Of a stretch of DNA of 64,000 nucleotides, positions 24,948-34,358 are shown piece by piece; position 1 is the stretch's first letter; every line of letters starts with the position of its first letter. The notes under the pieces were generated by a model. It did not search any database. It was not told where the DNA came from and worked only from the letters and a program-made list of their open reading frames with translations. Position numbers and translations under genes: made by a program. The stretch is from NCBI RefSeq assembly GCF_900604945.1, contig NZ_UWPB01000001.1:124001-188000 (forward strand). The letters run 5' to 3'. This DNA comes from Ruminococcus sp. Marseille-P6503 (lineage in GTDB: Bacteria > Bacillota > Clostridia > Oscillospirales > Ruminococcaceae).

Positions 24948-27605
24948 ATGGAATGGACCAGTCTTAACGATCTGAGGGAAGCTTATCTGAAATTTTTTGA
25001 AAGCAAGGGGTGTCTGAGGCATAAAAGCTACCCGCTTATTCCTCAGAATGATAACAGTCTGCTGCTTATAGTCGCGGGAATGGCTCCCTTGAAGCCGTAT
25101 TTTACAGGTCAGGAAGTTCCGCCGAGAACGAGAATGACTACCTGTCAGAAGTGTATACGGACGGGTGATATTGAAAACGTGGGAAAGACCGCGAGGCACG
25201 GTACTTATTTTGAAATGCTCGGCAACTTTTCCTTCGGAGATTATTTTAAGGAAGAGGCTATTTCATGGGCGTGGGAATTCTGCACCGAGGTTCTCAAACT
25301 TCCTGTGGACAGGCTCTACGTTTCCGTTTACGAGGAGGACGACGAGGCGGAAAGGATCTGGCACGAAAAGGTAGGCCTGCCTATGGACAGGATATTCCGT
25401 ATGGGCAAGGAGGATAATTTCTGGGAAGCGGGAGTTGACGGTCCGTGCGGTCCGTGCTCTGAGATATATTTCGATAGAGGAGAGGAATACGGCTGCGGAA
25501 AGCCCGGCTGTACGGTGGGCTGCGACTGCGACAGATATATGGAATTCTGGAATCTTGTGTTCACTCAGTTTGAGCGCCATGAGGACGGAACCTATACGCC
25601 TCTTGCTCAGAAAAATATAGACACCGGAATGGGACTTGAAAGACTTGCCGCAATGATGCAGGGCGTAGATTCAATCTTCGATGTTGATACGGTAAAGGCT
25701 ATAAGGGATCATATCTGCGAGATCGCGGGCTGCAAATATGGGGAGGAATATAAAAAGGACGTTTCTATCCGCGTTATAACCGACCATATAAGAGCGGTTA
25801 CCTTCTTAGCGTCGGACGGAGTTCTGCCGTCAAACGAGGGTAGAGGCTATGTTATGCGCCGCCTTCTGAGGAGGGCCGTGCGTCACGGAAAGCTTCTGGG
25901 GATAAACGGTCTGTTCCTGAAGGATATTGTGAAAACCGTAGTTGACTGCAACAAGTGTGAATATAACGAGCTTGAAGAAAAGTATGATTATATAGTAAAG
26001 GTGCTCACCACAGAGGAACAGAATTTTAACAAGACTATAGACAGAGGAATGAAGATTCTTGACGAGTATATTGAAAACATGAGCTCCGAGGGCAGAAAAG
26101 TGCTGGACGGAGAGTCGTGCTTCAAGCTTTCGGATACCTACGGTTTCCCTATCGACCTGACCCGTGAGATTCTGGAGGAAAAGTGCTTCGAGGCTGACGA
26201 GGACGGCTATGCCGCGTGCGTGGAAAAACAGAGAGTTACCGCCAGAGAAGCCAGAGGCGGCTCAAAATATATGGGCTCGGACGAAACGGTATTCCATAAG
26301 ATAGACAAGGAATTCCATACGGAATTTACAGGATATGAGAAGCTTACGGATACGGCTGAGATTGCGTTTATCGCGACCGATGACGAGCTTGTTGAAAACG
26401 CGGGCGCGGGGGACGAGGTCTATATAGTTTCGGCAAGAACTCCGTTTTATGCGGAAAGCGGCGGACAGGCAGGCGACAAGGGAACGATAACCACCTCCAG
26501 CGGAAAGTGCCGCGTTCTTGACGTTCAGAAGGCGGTTGCCGGCAAATTCGCGCATAGGGTGAAGGTGACTGAGGGCGGAATCTCCGTCGGTCAGACTGCT
26601 GAATTTGCAGTTGACAAAAAGACCCGTCTTGCAACAATGAGAAACCACAGCTGCGCTCATCTGCTTCAGTCGGCTTTAAGGCAGGTCCTTGGAGATCATG
26701 TTCATCAGGCGGGACAGCTTGTGGACGAAAACAGACTCAGGTTCGACTTTTCTCATTTTAACGCGATGACGCTTGAGGAAAGACTCAGAGTTGAAATGCT
26801 TGTAAACAAGTATATCCTTTCCGCGCTTGACATTACGGTCAGGGAAATGCCTATAGCCGAGGCTCAGAAGCTGGGCGCGATGGCGCTTTTCGGAGAGAAA
26901 TACGGCGATGTCGTAAGAGTCGTTTCCATGGGAGATGAAGAGGAAAACGCCTCTATTGAATTCTGCGGAGGAACTCATCTTGACAATACTTCAAAAATAG
27001 GCTTGTTCAAGATAATATCAGAAAGCTCGGTAGCTTCCGGAGTAAGGCGTATTGAGGCGGTGACAGGTACCGGAGTTCTTGAGCTGTTTAATGAAAACGA
27101 CAGGCTTATTCATCATGCGTCGGAAATTCTGAAGCTGGCAAATCCTATGGAGCTGCTTAAAAGATGTACGGCGGTCATGCATGACATAAGAGAGCTTGAA
27201 AGGGAAAGAGACGCGCTTCAGTCTGAAATATCGTCGCTCAGAACAAAATCCCTGTTTGATAACGCCGCGGACGTGGGCGGAATAAAGGTCATAACCGCGA
27301 TGTTTACGGGAATCAAGCCGGATATGCTGAGGAAAATGGGCGATGAGATCAAGGCGAGCAGGAGCGATATATTCGCGGTAATTGCCGGAGTTGACGGAGA
27401 AAAGGCCAACTTTCTTGCGGTAGCCGGCAAGGACGCGGTTGCAAAGGGCGCTCATGCGGGCAGGATCGTAGGAAAGATCGCGGCAGTTACCGGCGGAAAG
27501 GGCGGCGGACGTCCCGATTCGGCAATGGCGGGAATAGGAGACAGGTTCAAGATCGACGAGGCTCTTGATAAGACGATTGAAATAGTAGGCGAATTTGTAA
27601 AATAG
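24948..27605 (+). CDS. alaS: Alanyl-tRNA synthetase
   Basis: A class II synthetase of 885 aa that charges tRNA-Ala and edits Ser/Gly errors. The start is ATG 24948 behind GAAAGGA; an upstream TTG is less likely. The catalytic domain (1-~410) shows the motif region PQNDNSLLLIVAGMAPLKPYF. The editing domain has the zinc motif RNHSCAHLLQ (residues ~565) and EFCGGTHLDNT (~665). The C-Ala domain holds GGKGGGRPDSAMAG. It is controlled by the upstream T-box. A HIT-family gene follows 24 bases later. Confidence 0.97.
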   Translation: MEWTSLNDLREAYLKFFESKGCLRHKSYPLIPQNDNSLLLIVAGMAPLKPYFTGQEVPPRTRMTTCQKCIRTGDIENVGKTARHGTYFEMLGNFSFGDYFKEEAISWAWEFCTEVLKLPVDRLYVSVYEEDDEAERIWHEKVGLPMDRIFRMGKEDNFWEAGVDGPCGPCSEIYFDRGEEYGCGKPGCTVGCDCDRYMEFWNLVFTQFERHEDGTYTPLAQKNIDTGMGLERLAAMMQGVDSIFDVDTVKAIRDHICEIAGCKYGEEYKKDVSIRVITDHIRAVTFLASDGVLPSNEGRGYVMRRLLRRAVRHGKLLGINGLFLKDIVKTVVDCNKCEYNELEEKYDYIVKVLTTEEQNFNKTIDRGMKILDEYIENMSSEGRKVLDGESCFKLSDTYGFPIDLTREILEEKCFEADEDGYAACVEKQRVTAREARGGSKYMGSDETVFHKIDKEFHTEFTGYEKLTDTAEIAFIATDDELVENAGAGDEVYIVSARTPFYAESGGQAGDKGTITTSSGKCRVLDVQKAVAGKFAHRVKVTEGGISVGQTAEFAVDKKTRLATMRNHSCAHLLQSALRQVLGDHVHQAGQLVDENRLRFDFSHFNAMTLEERLRVEMLVNKYILSALDITVREMPIAEAQKLGAMALFGEKYGDVVRVVSMGDEEENASIEFCGGTHLDNTSKIGLFKIISESSVASGVRRIEAVTGTGVLELFNENDRLIHHASEILKLANPMELLKRCTAVMHDIRELERERDALQSEISSLRTKSLFDNAADVGGIKVITAMFTGIKPDMLRKMGDEIKASRSDIFAVIAGVDGEKANFLAVAGKDAVAKGAHAGRIVGKIAAVTGGKGGGRPDSAMAGIGDRFKIDEALDKTIEIVGEFVK

Positions 27606-27629
27606 GCTTCGACATAAAGGAGGATAAAG

Positions 27630-27971
27630 ATGTCTGATTGTTTATTCTGTAAGATCATAAAGGGAGAGATTCCGTCAAAGAAAATTTATGAGGACGAAAC
27701 GGTATATGTGTTTGAGGACATAGAGCCTACCGCTCCCGTTCATTATCTGGTCATACCCAAGGAGCATATCTCAAAGCTTGACGAAATCACGGCGGAAAAC
27801 AGCGGAGTAATATCTCATATTTACGAGGTGATTGCAAAGCTTGCAAAGGATATGGGGCTGAAGGAGGGCTTCAGAGTCGTTTCCAACTGCGGCGAACACG
27901 CCGGACAGAGCGTTTTTCATATTCATTTTCATATGCTGGCAGGCAGAGATTTCGGCTGGCCGGCAGGCTGA
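27630..27971 (+). CDS. HIT family nucleotide-binding protein
   Basis: A 113-aa histidine-triad hydrolase of the HINT type, cutting purine nucleoside phosphoramidates (AMP-lysine and similar). The triad VFHIHFHMLAG is near residue 97, and the N-terminus CLFCKIIKGEIPS is typical, with a CxxC. The SD AAAGGAGG is close. It is probably co-transcribed with alaS; HINT proteins can hydrolyse aminoacyl-adenylates, which would fit, but that is inference. Confidence 0.92.
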   Translation: MSDCLFCKIIKGEIPSKKIYEDETVYVFEDIEPTAPVHYLVIPKEHISKLDEITAENSGVISHIYEVIAKLAKDMGLKEGFRVVSNCGEHAGQSVFHIHFHMLAGRDFGWPAG

Positions 27972-27993
27972 CCGAAGATCGTGAGGAACGCCT

Positions 27994-29943
27994 GTGACGC
28001 GTAAATTCGCCTGGTGGGGCTTGTCTTTTCTTTTAGGACTTATACTTTTTGCCGCCGACTGGGGTAAAAGCTTTCTGCCTTTTACTATAGCCGCGGCGGC
28101 TTCGGGCGTTCTTTTGTATATATCTGTCAGGAAATACCGGGTATATATTCTGTCAGTAACGGTCTGCGTCCTGATCGGTCTGGTTTTCGGAAAAATATAT
28201 ACCTTGCGTATTTATGAGCCGATTATGTCGTATGACGGAAAGAACGTTGTCTTGGACGGATATATAACCGATTTTTCGTATACCGGAAGCGATGTGTGCA
28301 GGATCACCGTTAAAGGAAGGATAAACGGCGGCAGAAAAACCAGCGTTACATACTTTGCTGAAAACGACGATTTCGATTATTATCAGTATGTTACGGTTAC
28401 CGGAAGGGTCAGCGCGATCAGCGATACCTTAAAGTTTGATTCGCAGAGCTATAACCGTCCGAGGGGAGTTTTCCTTGAGGGCGATTCGACTCCCGAGGTT
28501 GAGATAAAGGAAGGCTGCCGCAGCCGCTTTATGCGTTCTGTCATGAAATTCCGCGATCATGTCTCTGAATTTATACGGGACAATACCGGCGAGCGGGAAG
28601 GCGCCTTTCTGACCGCTATGCTGTGCGGCGACAAGACCGAGCTGGACGATGTAACCAAGACTATGCTTTACAGAAGCGGTATAGGTCACCTTTTTGCGGT
28701 ATCAGGAACGCATCTTTCGGTTATAGCAATGTTTTTCGGCATTATAATAAACAGGCTGTTTTCGTCAAAGCGTATAAGGTTTCTTCTGATCGAGGCGGTA
28801 ATAGTCGTCTTTATCGCTTTTGCAGGATTTTCGCCGTCGGTGATTAGAGCGGGGATCATGATGTCGGCTGTGCAGTGCTCGGGAATCTTCCGGAGACGAG
28901 CGGATACGCTGAATTCTCTCGGCATTTGCGCGGCGGCAATGTGCGCGTTCAATCCATATCTCGTCAGAAGCGCGTCGTTTTCAATGTCGCTGGCTGCGGC
29001 GTTTGCGGCTGGCGCGGTAGGTCCGGCTCTGAACCGTTCGCTGAACGTCAGGCGTTTTGCCGGATTGCCGCGCGCCTTTGTTTCGGTTACTGTGGTGTTG
29101 TTTGTAACGCTGCCGCTGGCGGCGGTGTACTTTACCGAGGTATCCGTTATTTCTCCTGTTACAAACCTGTTTGCCATACCTTTCTGCACCCTTGCGCTGA
29201 CGCTTGTTACGGCGGCTGTGCTGACCGGCGGCGGAGCGGTTTCGGTATGTATTCTTAAAGCGGCGGGAGCTGTTGCGGGATTCGTTATCAGGCTCGCGCA
29301 GAAGCTTGCCGGTCTCAGCTTTGCCGCGGTTCCGTCCTGTCGGTTTGCGATAATCATGATATTTTCCGCGGCAGCGGCAGCAGGGATCGTTTATGCGGTC
29401 GTATATAAGAAATTTCGTGTTTACGCGGTAACGACCCTGCTTGTATACTGCGGGATATACGCTTCGGTAACCTTTGCGTCGTTTGCGGACAGAAATACCG
29501 TATACGCGGCGGTCTTTCCCGGAAAGAGGAGCTGTGCGGCGGTAGTTTATCAGAATTCGCAGGCGTTTGTTATAGATCTGAATTCAAAAGGAGAATATGC
29601 GTCGGCGGTGCAGAGATTTGCTTCGTATAACGGCATAAAAAGAATAGCCGGAGTTTTTATCGAAAGCGGCGTGGATTACAGTAAAAGCGTCTATGAGCTT
29701 TCGCTTGTTCCGCAGGCGGAGGCGTATTACTCCGACTCGGGAATTTCCGGTAGCTCTGCGTTTCCCGCGGGAACAAGCGCCGACTTGCTGAATTTTACGG
29801 TCACCGAGGCGGACGGAGGATATGCGGTTTCGGCATACGGCAATGTGTTGGAGCTGTTTGAAGACAAAATAATTATAAACGGCAATGAATATGAAACGGC
29901 GGGACAGGATTCGCAGATTTTGTTCAGCTTCGGCGGAAAGTAA
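27994..29943 (+). CDS. comEC: ComEC/Rec2 family DNA-uptake channel protein
   Basis: A multi-helix membrane protein that carries single-stranded DNA across the membrane during natural transformation. It is 649 aa from GTG 27994 (SD GAGGA). An N-terminal membrane and OB-like region (residues ~1-190) is followed by the Competence domain (~200-480) with LTAMLCGDKTELDDVTK and GIGHLFAVSGTHLSVIAMFF. The C-terminal ~150 residues fold like the metallo-beta-lactamase part but show no HxHxDH metal site. Family members are often 700-800 aa, so this is a shortened or inactive C-terminal domain. comEA is not in the window. Confidence 0.88.
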   Translation: MTRKFAWWGLSFLLGLILFAADWGKSFLPFTIAAAASGVLLYISVRKYRVYILSVTVCVLIGLVFGKIYTLRIYEPIMSYDGKNVVLDGYITDFSYTGSDVCRITVKGRINGGRKTSVTYFAENDDFDYYQYVTVTGRVSAISDTLKFDSQSYNRPRGVFLEGDSTPEVEIKEGCRSRFMRSVMKFRDHVSEFIRDNTGEREGAFLTAMLCGDKTELDDVTKTMLYRSGIGHLFAVSGTHLSVIAMFFGIIINRLFSSKRIRFLLIEAVIVVFIAFAGFSPSVIRAGIMMSAVQCSGIFRRRADTLNSLGICAAAMCAFNPYLVRSASFSMSLAAAFAAGAVGPALNRSLNVRRFAGLPRAFVSVTVVLFVTLPLAAVYFTEVSVISPVTNLFAIPFCTLALTLVTAAVLTGGGAVSVCILKAAGAVAGFVIRLAQKLAGLSFAAVPSCRFAIIMIFSAAAAAGIVYAVVYKKFRVYAVTTLLVYCGIYASVTFASFADRNTVYAAVFPGKRSCAAVVYQNSQAFVIDLNSKGEYASAVQRFASYNGIKRIAGVFIESGVDYSKSVYELSLVPQAEAYYSDSGISGSSAFPAGTSADLLNFTVTEADGGYAVSAYGNVLELFEDKIIINGNEYETAGQDSQILFSFGGK

Positions 29944-29993
29944 AGAAAAGCGTGCGCGGACTTTGCTCGGCAATTGTACGAAGGAGATTTATT

Positions 29994-31052
29994 ATGGCTT
30001 TTACGGCGGCAAACGATCTGGCTAAGAAGATAAAAGCCGGAGCTTTTGACAAACTCTATTATTTTTACGGACACGACTCGGGAGCGCTGGAGGCTTATGT
30101 GAAAAAGCTGATAAAAAAGCTGTGTCCCGACGGCGACCAGACTATGAACCTCCACAGCTTCGACGGAAAGAAACCCGATATTGCTGAAATTGCCGGAGCC
30201 TGCGAAATGCTGCCGCTGTTCGCTCCGAGAGTAGTCGTTACGATTAACGACCTCAATATGGACACGCTTGTCAGGTCTGACGGCGACGATCTGAGAAAAA
30301 TCCTTTCCGATCTTCCTGAAACTACCTCGGTAGTGATATATTCCACCGGAGTGGATCTTTATAAAAACAAGCGCAGCCTTACAGATAAGAATAAACGGTT
30401 TGCAGATTTCTGCGCCAAGCACGGGTCGGTATGCGAGTTTGCATACAGGCGTGTGTCAGATACGGGCAAAAGCATTGCCGCTGCCGTTAAAAAAGCGGGC
30501 TGCGGCATATCAAAGCAGGACGCTGAATATTTGGCGGACTGCTGTCTGTGCGATACTTCTTTTATCGGACATGAGCTTGAAAAGCTGACGGCTTACGCTG
30601 TGAACCGAACGATAACCCGCGAGGATATTGACGCCTTGTGCGTAAAAAAGGTGGAGTCCGACGGCTTCGCGCTTGCTATAAATATTCTCAGGGGCAACGC
30701 GTCAATGGTCTTTAACCGAATAAAGGAGCTGTCCGAGCAGAATTACGAGGCGTTTGAGATTCTGGGGGTCATAAGCTTTTCCATGACCGATCTCTACAGA
30801 GCGAAGCTTGCCAGGTCGTCGGGAAGGTCGGTATCGGACTGCGCGGCGGATTTCAAATACGGAAAAAACCGTGAGTTTGCAGTGAAAAACGCTTATTCGG
30901 AATGTTCCAACATGACCTGTGAGCGCATAAGACAGTCGCTAAAAATATTTTCAGATACTGATCTGCTGCTCAAGACGCGTTCAAGCGGAAAAAGCGGAGA
31001 TATGCTTGTTCTGGAGCAGGCTGCCGCAAAGGCTATGGCGCTCAGGTGCTGA
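29994..31052 (+). CDS. holA: DNA polymerase III subunit delta
   Basis: The clamp-loader subunit that opens the beta sliding clamp. It is 352 aa from ATG 29994, behind AAGGAG. The N-terminal AAA+-like part begins KIKAGAFDKLYYFYGHDSGALEAYVKKL; the C-terminal collar domain includes SKQDAEYLADCCL and LRGNASMVFNRIKEL. It follows comEC, an arrangement common in Firmicutes and seen with RNase M5-like genes. Confidence 0.9.
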   Translation: MAFTAANDLAKKIKAGAFDKLYYFYGHDSGALEAYVKKLIKKLCPDGDQTMNLHSFDGKKPDIAEIAGACEMLPLFAPRVVVTINDLNMDTLVRSDGDDLRKILSDLPETTSVVIYSTGVDLYKNKRSLTDKNKRFADFCAKHGSVCEFAYRRVSDTGKSIAAAVKKAGCGISKQDAEYLADCCLCDTSFIGHELEKLTAYAVNRTITREDIDALCVKKVESDGFALAINILRGNASMVFNRIKELSEQNYEAFEILGVISFSMTDLYRAKLARSSGRSVSDCAADFKYGKNREFAVKNAYSECSNMTCERIRQSLKIFSDTDLLLKTRSSGKSGDMLVLEQAAAKAMALRC

Positions 31053-31096
31053 ATCGGTCCGAAAAAATATTCTGAGGGAGTAGGATAGCTGTAAAA

Positions 31097-31705
31097 ATGG
31101 AAAAGATACGGCTCAAACAGGCAGTTGTGGTAGAGGGCAAGTACGATAAAATAAAGCTTTCATCTTTTATAGACGGAGTTATTATCTGCACTAACGGCTT
31201 CGGCGTGTTTAAGGACAGGAAAACGGCGGAGCTTATAAGGTATTACGCTAAAAACAGCGGAATCATTATTCTGACCGATTCCGACTCGGCAGGATTTAAA
31301 ATAAGAGGCTATATAAAGGGGATTTGTCCTGAGGGCAGGATCATAAATCTTTATATTCCGGATATATACGGCAAGGAAAAGCGCAAGGCCGTTCCCTCAA
31401 AGGAGGGAAAGCTGGGAGTAGAGGGTATAGACGCCGGACTTTTAAGAGCCACCTTTGAAAAGGCGGGGATAGAAAGCCTTAAGCAGCATGAATATCCTGT
31501 TACAAAGCTGGATTTCTATGAAGCAGGGCTGTCGGGAAAGCCGGACAGCGCGGCGCTGAGGAGAAGGACGGCTCGGAGGCTCGGTCTGCCCGAGCTTATT
31601 ACGGCTAACGCTTTGCTTGAGGCTGTGAATACAATGTGTGACAAAGACGGATTTATGAAGCTTGTCGACGAGCTGAAGCAGGACGGTAAAACAGGGGAGA
31701 ACTGA
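31097..31705 (+). CDS. rnmV: Ribonuclease M5-like Toprim protein
   Basis: A Toprim-fold nuclease of the RNase M5 family, which matures 5S rRNA. It is 202 aa. The Toprim motifs are QAVVVEGKYDKIKL (acidic E and K, residues ~8-21) and IIILTDSDSAGFKIRG (D-x-D, residues ~55-70). The C-terminal part has RRRTARRLGLPE. It lies 44 bases after holA. Assignment to true RNase M5 rather than a Toprim relative rests on length and order of genes. Confidence 0.8.
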   Translation: MEKIRLKQAVVVEGKYDKIKLSSFIDGVIICTNGFGVFKDRKTAELIRYYAKNSGIIILTDSDSAGFKIRGYIKGICPEGRIINLYIPDIYGKEKRKAVPSKEGKLGVEGIDAGLLRATFEKAGIESLKQHEYPVTKLDFYEAGLSGKPDSAALRRRTARRLGLPELITANALLEAVNTMCDKDGFMKLVDELKQDGKTGEN

Positions 31706-31707
31706 TA

Positions 31708-33099
31708 ATGATATTTTCAAGTATTCTGTTTCTTTATTTTTTTCTTCCCGTATTTATGGGCATATACGGATTAGCAAAGCCTAAGCACAGAGCGAAGGCG
31801 CTGGCTTTGGGAAGCTGCTTTTTTACGGCGTGGGAAAATCCATGGGGACTTATAAATCTTGCCGTATCAGGTATTTGCGCGTACATAGGCGGAATACTTA
31901 TTTATAATTTCAGGGAGAACAGGAGAAAGTCCGGAGCGGCTATGATCATCTGCGCCGCGGTCAACGCGGCAATGCTCGTGTTTTTTTCCTACAGCGGATA
32001 TGACCGGACCAGTCTTATAGGCGCCGCTTTGGGAAGGGATACCGTTCTGCCTTTTTCGGCGTTTGGCGTAAGCGTGTATACCTTGCACAGCATTTCCTAC
32101 TGCGCTGATATTTACCGGGGCAGTCTGGAGCCGGATATAAAATTTTCCTGTGTTTTTTCATATACAGCCTTTATTCCGTCTATGGTGTGCGGTCCTGTAG
32201 TCAGATATAAGGAGCTGTCCGAAAGCCTGAAGGCTCCGAGGATAACAAGCGGAAAGCTTTCGGACGGTATTCTGCTGTTTATGTTCGGATTATTTGAAAA
32301 GACGGCTGTTTCAGACCGGCTTGGATTTCTGTGGAAGGATATGACCTCGGCGGGAGCGGAGTCTATGCAGCTTGAAACCGCTTGGCTGGGTCTTTTGATT
32401 TTCGGCTTCTGGTTTTATTTTGAATTTCTCGGCTTTTCCCATATGGCGAGAGGCTTTGCTCTTATGCTTGGCTTTGAGCTGAAGCCTAATTTCAAGCTGC
32501 CTTTTACCGAAAAGACGATTATCGGCTTTGCTTCCTCGTTTAATATTTCCCTCAACAGATGGGCGAAGGATTACATTTACGACTCTTTTACCAAAAACAA
32601 AGACTCTCGGGTCATTAACTCGGCGAAGCTCCTGCTTTGCGCGGCAGCCGTAGGATTGTGGTACGGAACTGGCGTTAATTTTATTCTATGGTCGGTTTTT
32701 ACGGCGCTGCTTATTCTGGCGGAAAGCGGACTGAAAAACATATTATCCCGTATTCCCTCCGCGGTAAGATTTATAATGACTCAGCTTTCGGTTCTTTTAA
32801 GCTGGTCGGTTTTATCGGGTAAGGATCTTCATTCCACGTTCGGATATATCAGAGCACTGTTCCGGCTGGAGGCAGTCTCCGGCGGAGATACGGTGTGGTA
32901 CTGGCTCAAATCGTCGTTTGTGCTTATCGTATTGTGTATGTTACTGGCTTCGCCTTTAATGAAGCTTTTAAACTCCAAGCTGCGCGATTTAAAATTCGAC
33001 GTTATTAGTTTTTCAAAGCCTATGATCATACTTGCGCTGCTGATACTTTGTACCGCCTTTATGGTTTCTGGAAACGGCAAGGCGGCTTTTGCGTTCTGA
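31708..33099 (+). CDS. MBOAT-family acyltransferase-like membrane protein (key histidines replaced)
   Basis: A 463-aa polytopic protein resembling AlgI/DltB-type MBOAT enzymes that export acetyl groups to surface polysaccharides. The family frame is clear (SVYTLHSISYCADIYRG near residue 130, FYFEFLGFSHMARGFALMLGF near residue 236). However, the usual RRWHISLS is here SSFNISLN and the usual GLWHG is GLWYG, so both conserved histidines, including the likely catalytic one, are missing. It may be non-catalytic or work differently. It starts 2 bases after the RNase M5-like gene and 14 bases ahead of a DHHW-like partner. Confidence 0.8.
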   Translation: MIFSSILFLYFFLPVFMGIYGLAKPKHRAKALALGSCFFTAWENPWGLINLAVSGICAYIGGILIYNFRENRRKSGAAMIICAAVNAAMLVFFSYSGYDRTSLIGAALGRDTVLPFSAFGVSVYTLHSISYCADIYRGSLEPDIKFSCVFSYTAFIPSMVCGPVVRYKELSESLKAPRITSGKLSDGILLFMFGLFEKTAVSDRLGFLWKDMTSAGAESMQLETAWLGLLIFGFWFYFEFLGFSHMARGFALMLGFELKPNFKLPFTEKTIIGFASSFNISLNRWAKDYIYDSFTKNKDSRVINSAKLLLCAAAVGLWYGTGVNFILWSVFTALLILAESGLKNILSRIPSAVRFIMTQLSVLLSWSVLSGKDLHSTFGYIRALFRLEAVSGGDTVWYWLKSSFVLIVLCMLLASPLMKLLNSKLRDLKFDVISFSKPMIILALLILCTAFMVSGNGKAAFAF

Positions 33100-33112
33100 C
33101 TGGAGGTATATA

Positions 33113-34219
33113 ATGAAAAGGATACTGGATTATATATCTGTTTTTCTGTTTTTCGCTTTTACGGTAATGTTCGCGGTCAGCACGGTTTTTTTTCAAAGCT
33201 CGGAATCAGAAAAGAATATTTCTGAGGACAGAACCCTTAAAGGGCAGATACAGGGCTGCGTTTACAGCAGATTCCCCCTGAAAAGCAATTTCAAAGCCCT
33301 TTACAGCTCTGTGCTTATCGGTACGGGTCAGAACCGTCTGGGAAAGGTTTATGTAGACAACGACAGGCTGATAGAGGTATTTGACAGAACCGACAGTGAA
33401 AAAATTCAGAAATCTGTAGCCGCAATAAACAGGTTTCGTGAAGCGCATAAAGACGCTTCGGTTTATGCAATGCTGGTGCCTACCGCTTCCGGCATATACA
33501 AATCTCAGCTTCCCTCCTTTGCTTCGGCGGTCGATCAGCAGAAGCTTATCGACGATATATATTACCGGCTCGACAACAGCATATTAACGCTGGACGCGTT
33601 CAATCCTCTTTTTTCCGCGAGAGATGATTATATTTATTTCAGAACTGACAGCAGATGGACTTCCTTCGGCGCTTACGCGGTTTACAGAAGCGTGATCTCA
33701 AAGCTTGGATTTCAGCCGGTCGATCTTTCCAATTACGATATAGAGTATGCGGACAGAAGCTTTTACGGCAATTTATATAAAAAGACCTTCTACGGAGGAG
33801 TGTCGGCGGATACTGTCAATATATTCAGAAATAAACGGGGAAGCTATGTAACCGGCACCGAAGGCTATAAGGACGAGCAGAAGGTTACTTCAAAATCGGT
33901 ATACTACGATTCCGCGCTTCAGTCAGACGATAAATACGGGATATTTCTCAACGGAGATACGTATAAAAAATACACGGTTTCGACCTCGGTAAGCTCCGGC
34001 CCCGAGTTGCTTATTATAAAAGGAAGCTACGCAAACTGTATGGTTCCTCTGCTGACTCCTCATTACAGCAGCATAACTCTTGTGGACCTTGGAAAGCTGG
34101 ACGGCGAAGCTCTCGGAGATGTCGTCGATATTGACGGGTTCGATCAGATCATGTTTCTATACGACATACGGCAGTTCTGCGCATATGATAAATTTGATCT
34201 GCTTAATGAGCGGGGCTGA
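33113..34219 (+). CDS. DHHW/AlgX-like exported protein (hallmark motif altered)
   Basis: A 368-aa protein with an N-terminal membrane anchor (residues ~5-28) and an extracytoplasmic SGNH-like domain. DHHW proteins normally act beside MBOAT acyltransferases, taking the acetyl group to its final substrate. The start is ATG 33113 behind TGGAGGT. The segment YIYFRTDSRWTSFGAYAVY has DSRW where the family has DHHW, so the catalytic histidine is lost, while a serine in IIKGSYANC remains. Because the upstream MBOAT has also lost its histidines, the pair looks co-degenerated. Function unknown. Confidence 0.75.
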   Translation: MKRILDYISVFLFFAFTVMFAVSTVFFQSSESEKNISEDRTLKGQIQGCVYSRFPLKSNFKALYSSVLIGTGQNRLGKVYVDNDRLIEVFDRTDSEKIQKSVAAINRFREAHKDASVYAMLVPTASGIYKSQLPSFASAVDQQKLIDDIYYRLDNSILTLDAFNPLFSARDDYIYFRTDSRWTSFGAYAVYRSVISKLGFQPVDLSNYDIEYADRSFYGNLYKKTFYGGVSADTVNIFRNKRGSYVTGTEGYKDEQKVTSKSVYYDSALQSDDKYGIFLNGDTYKKYTVSTSVSSGPELLIIKGSYANCMVPLLTPHYSSITLVDLGKLDGEALGDVVDIDGFDQIMFLYDIRQFCAYDKFDLLNERG

Positions 34220-34280
34220 ATCGGAGCTTAGGTATACACCTCATATTGTTCAGGCTTGTGAAAAAAGCAGTTATGCCGTA

Positions 34281-34309
34281 TTGAAAAAACGTGTAAAGTG
34301 TGGTATAAT
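34281..34309 (+). promoter_or_regulatory. Promoter for pyrB
   Basis: TTGAAA (34281-34286) and TATAAT (34304-34309), 17-base spacer, 50 bases before the start. Confidence 0.7.
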
Positions 34310-34358
34310 GTCAAGGACGGAAATTTGAGCTTTCGGCATAATGAAAGGTTGGTTTTTT

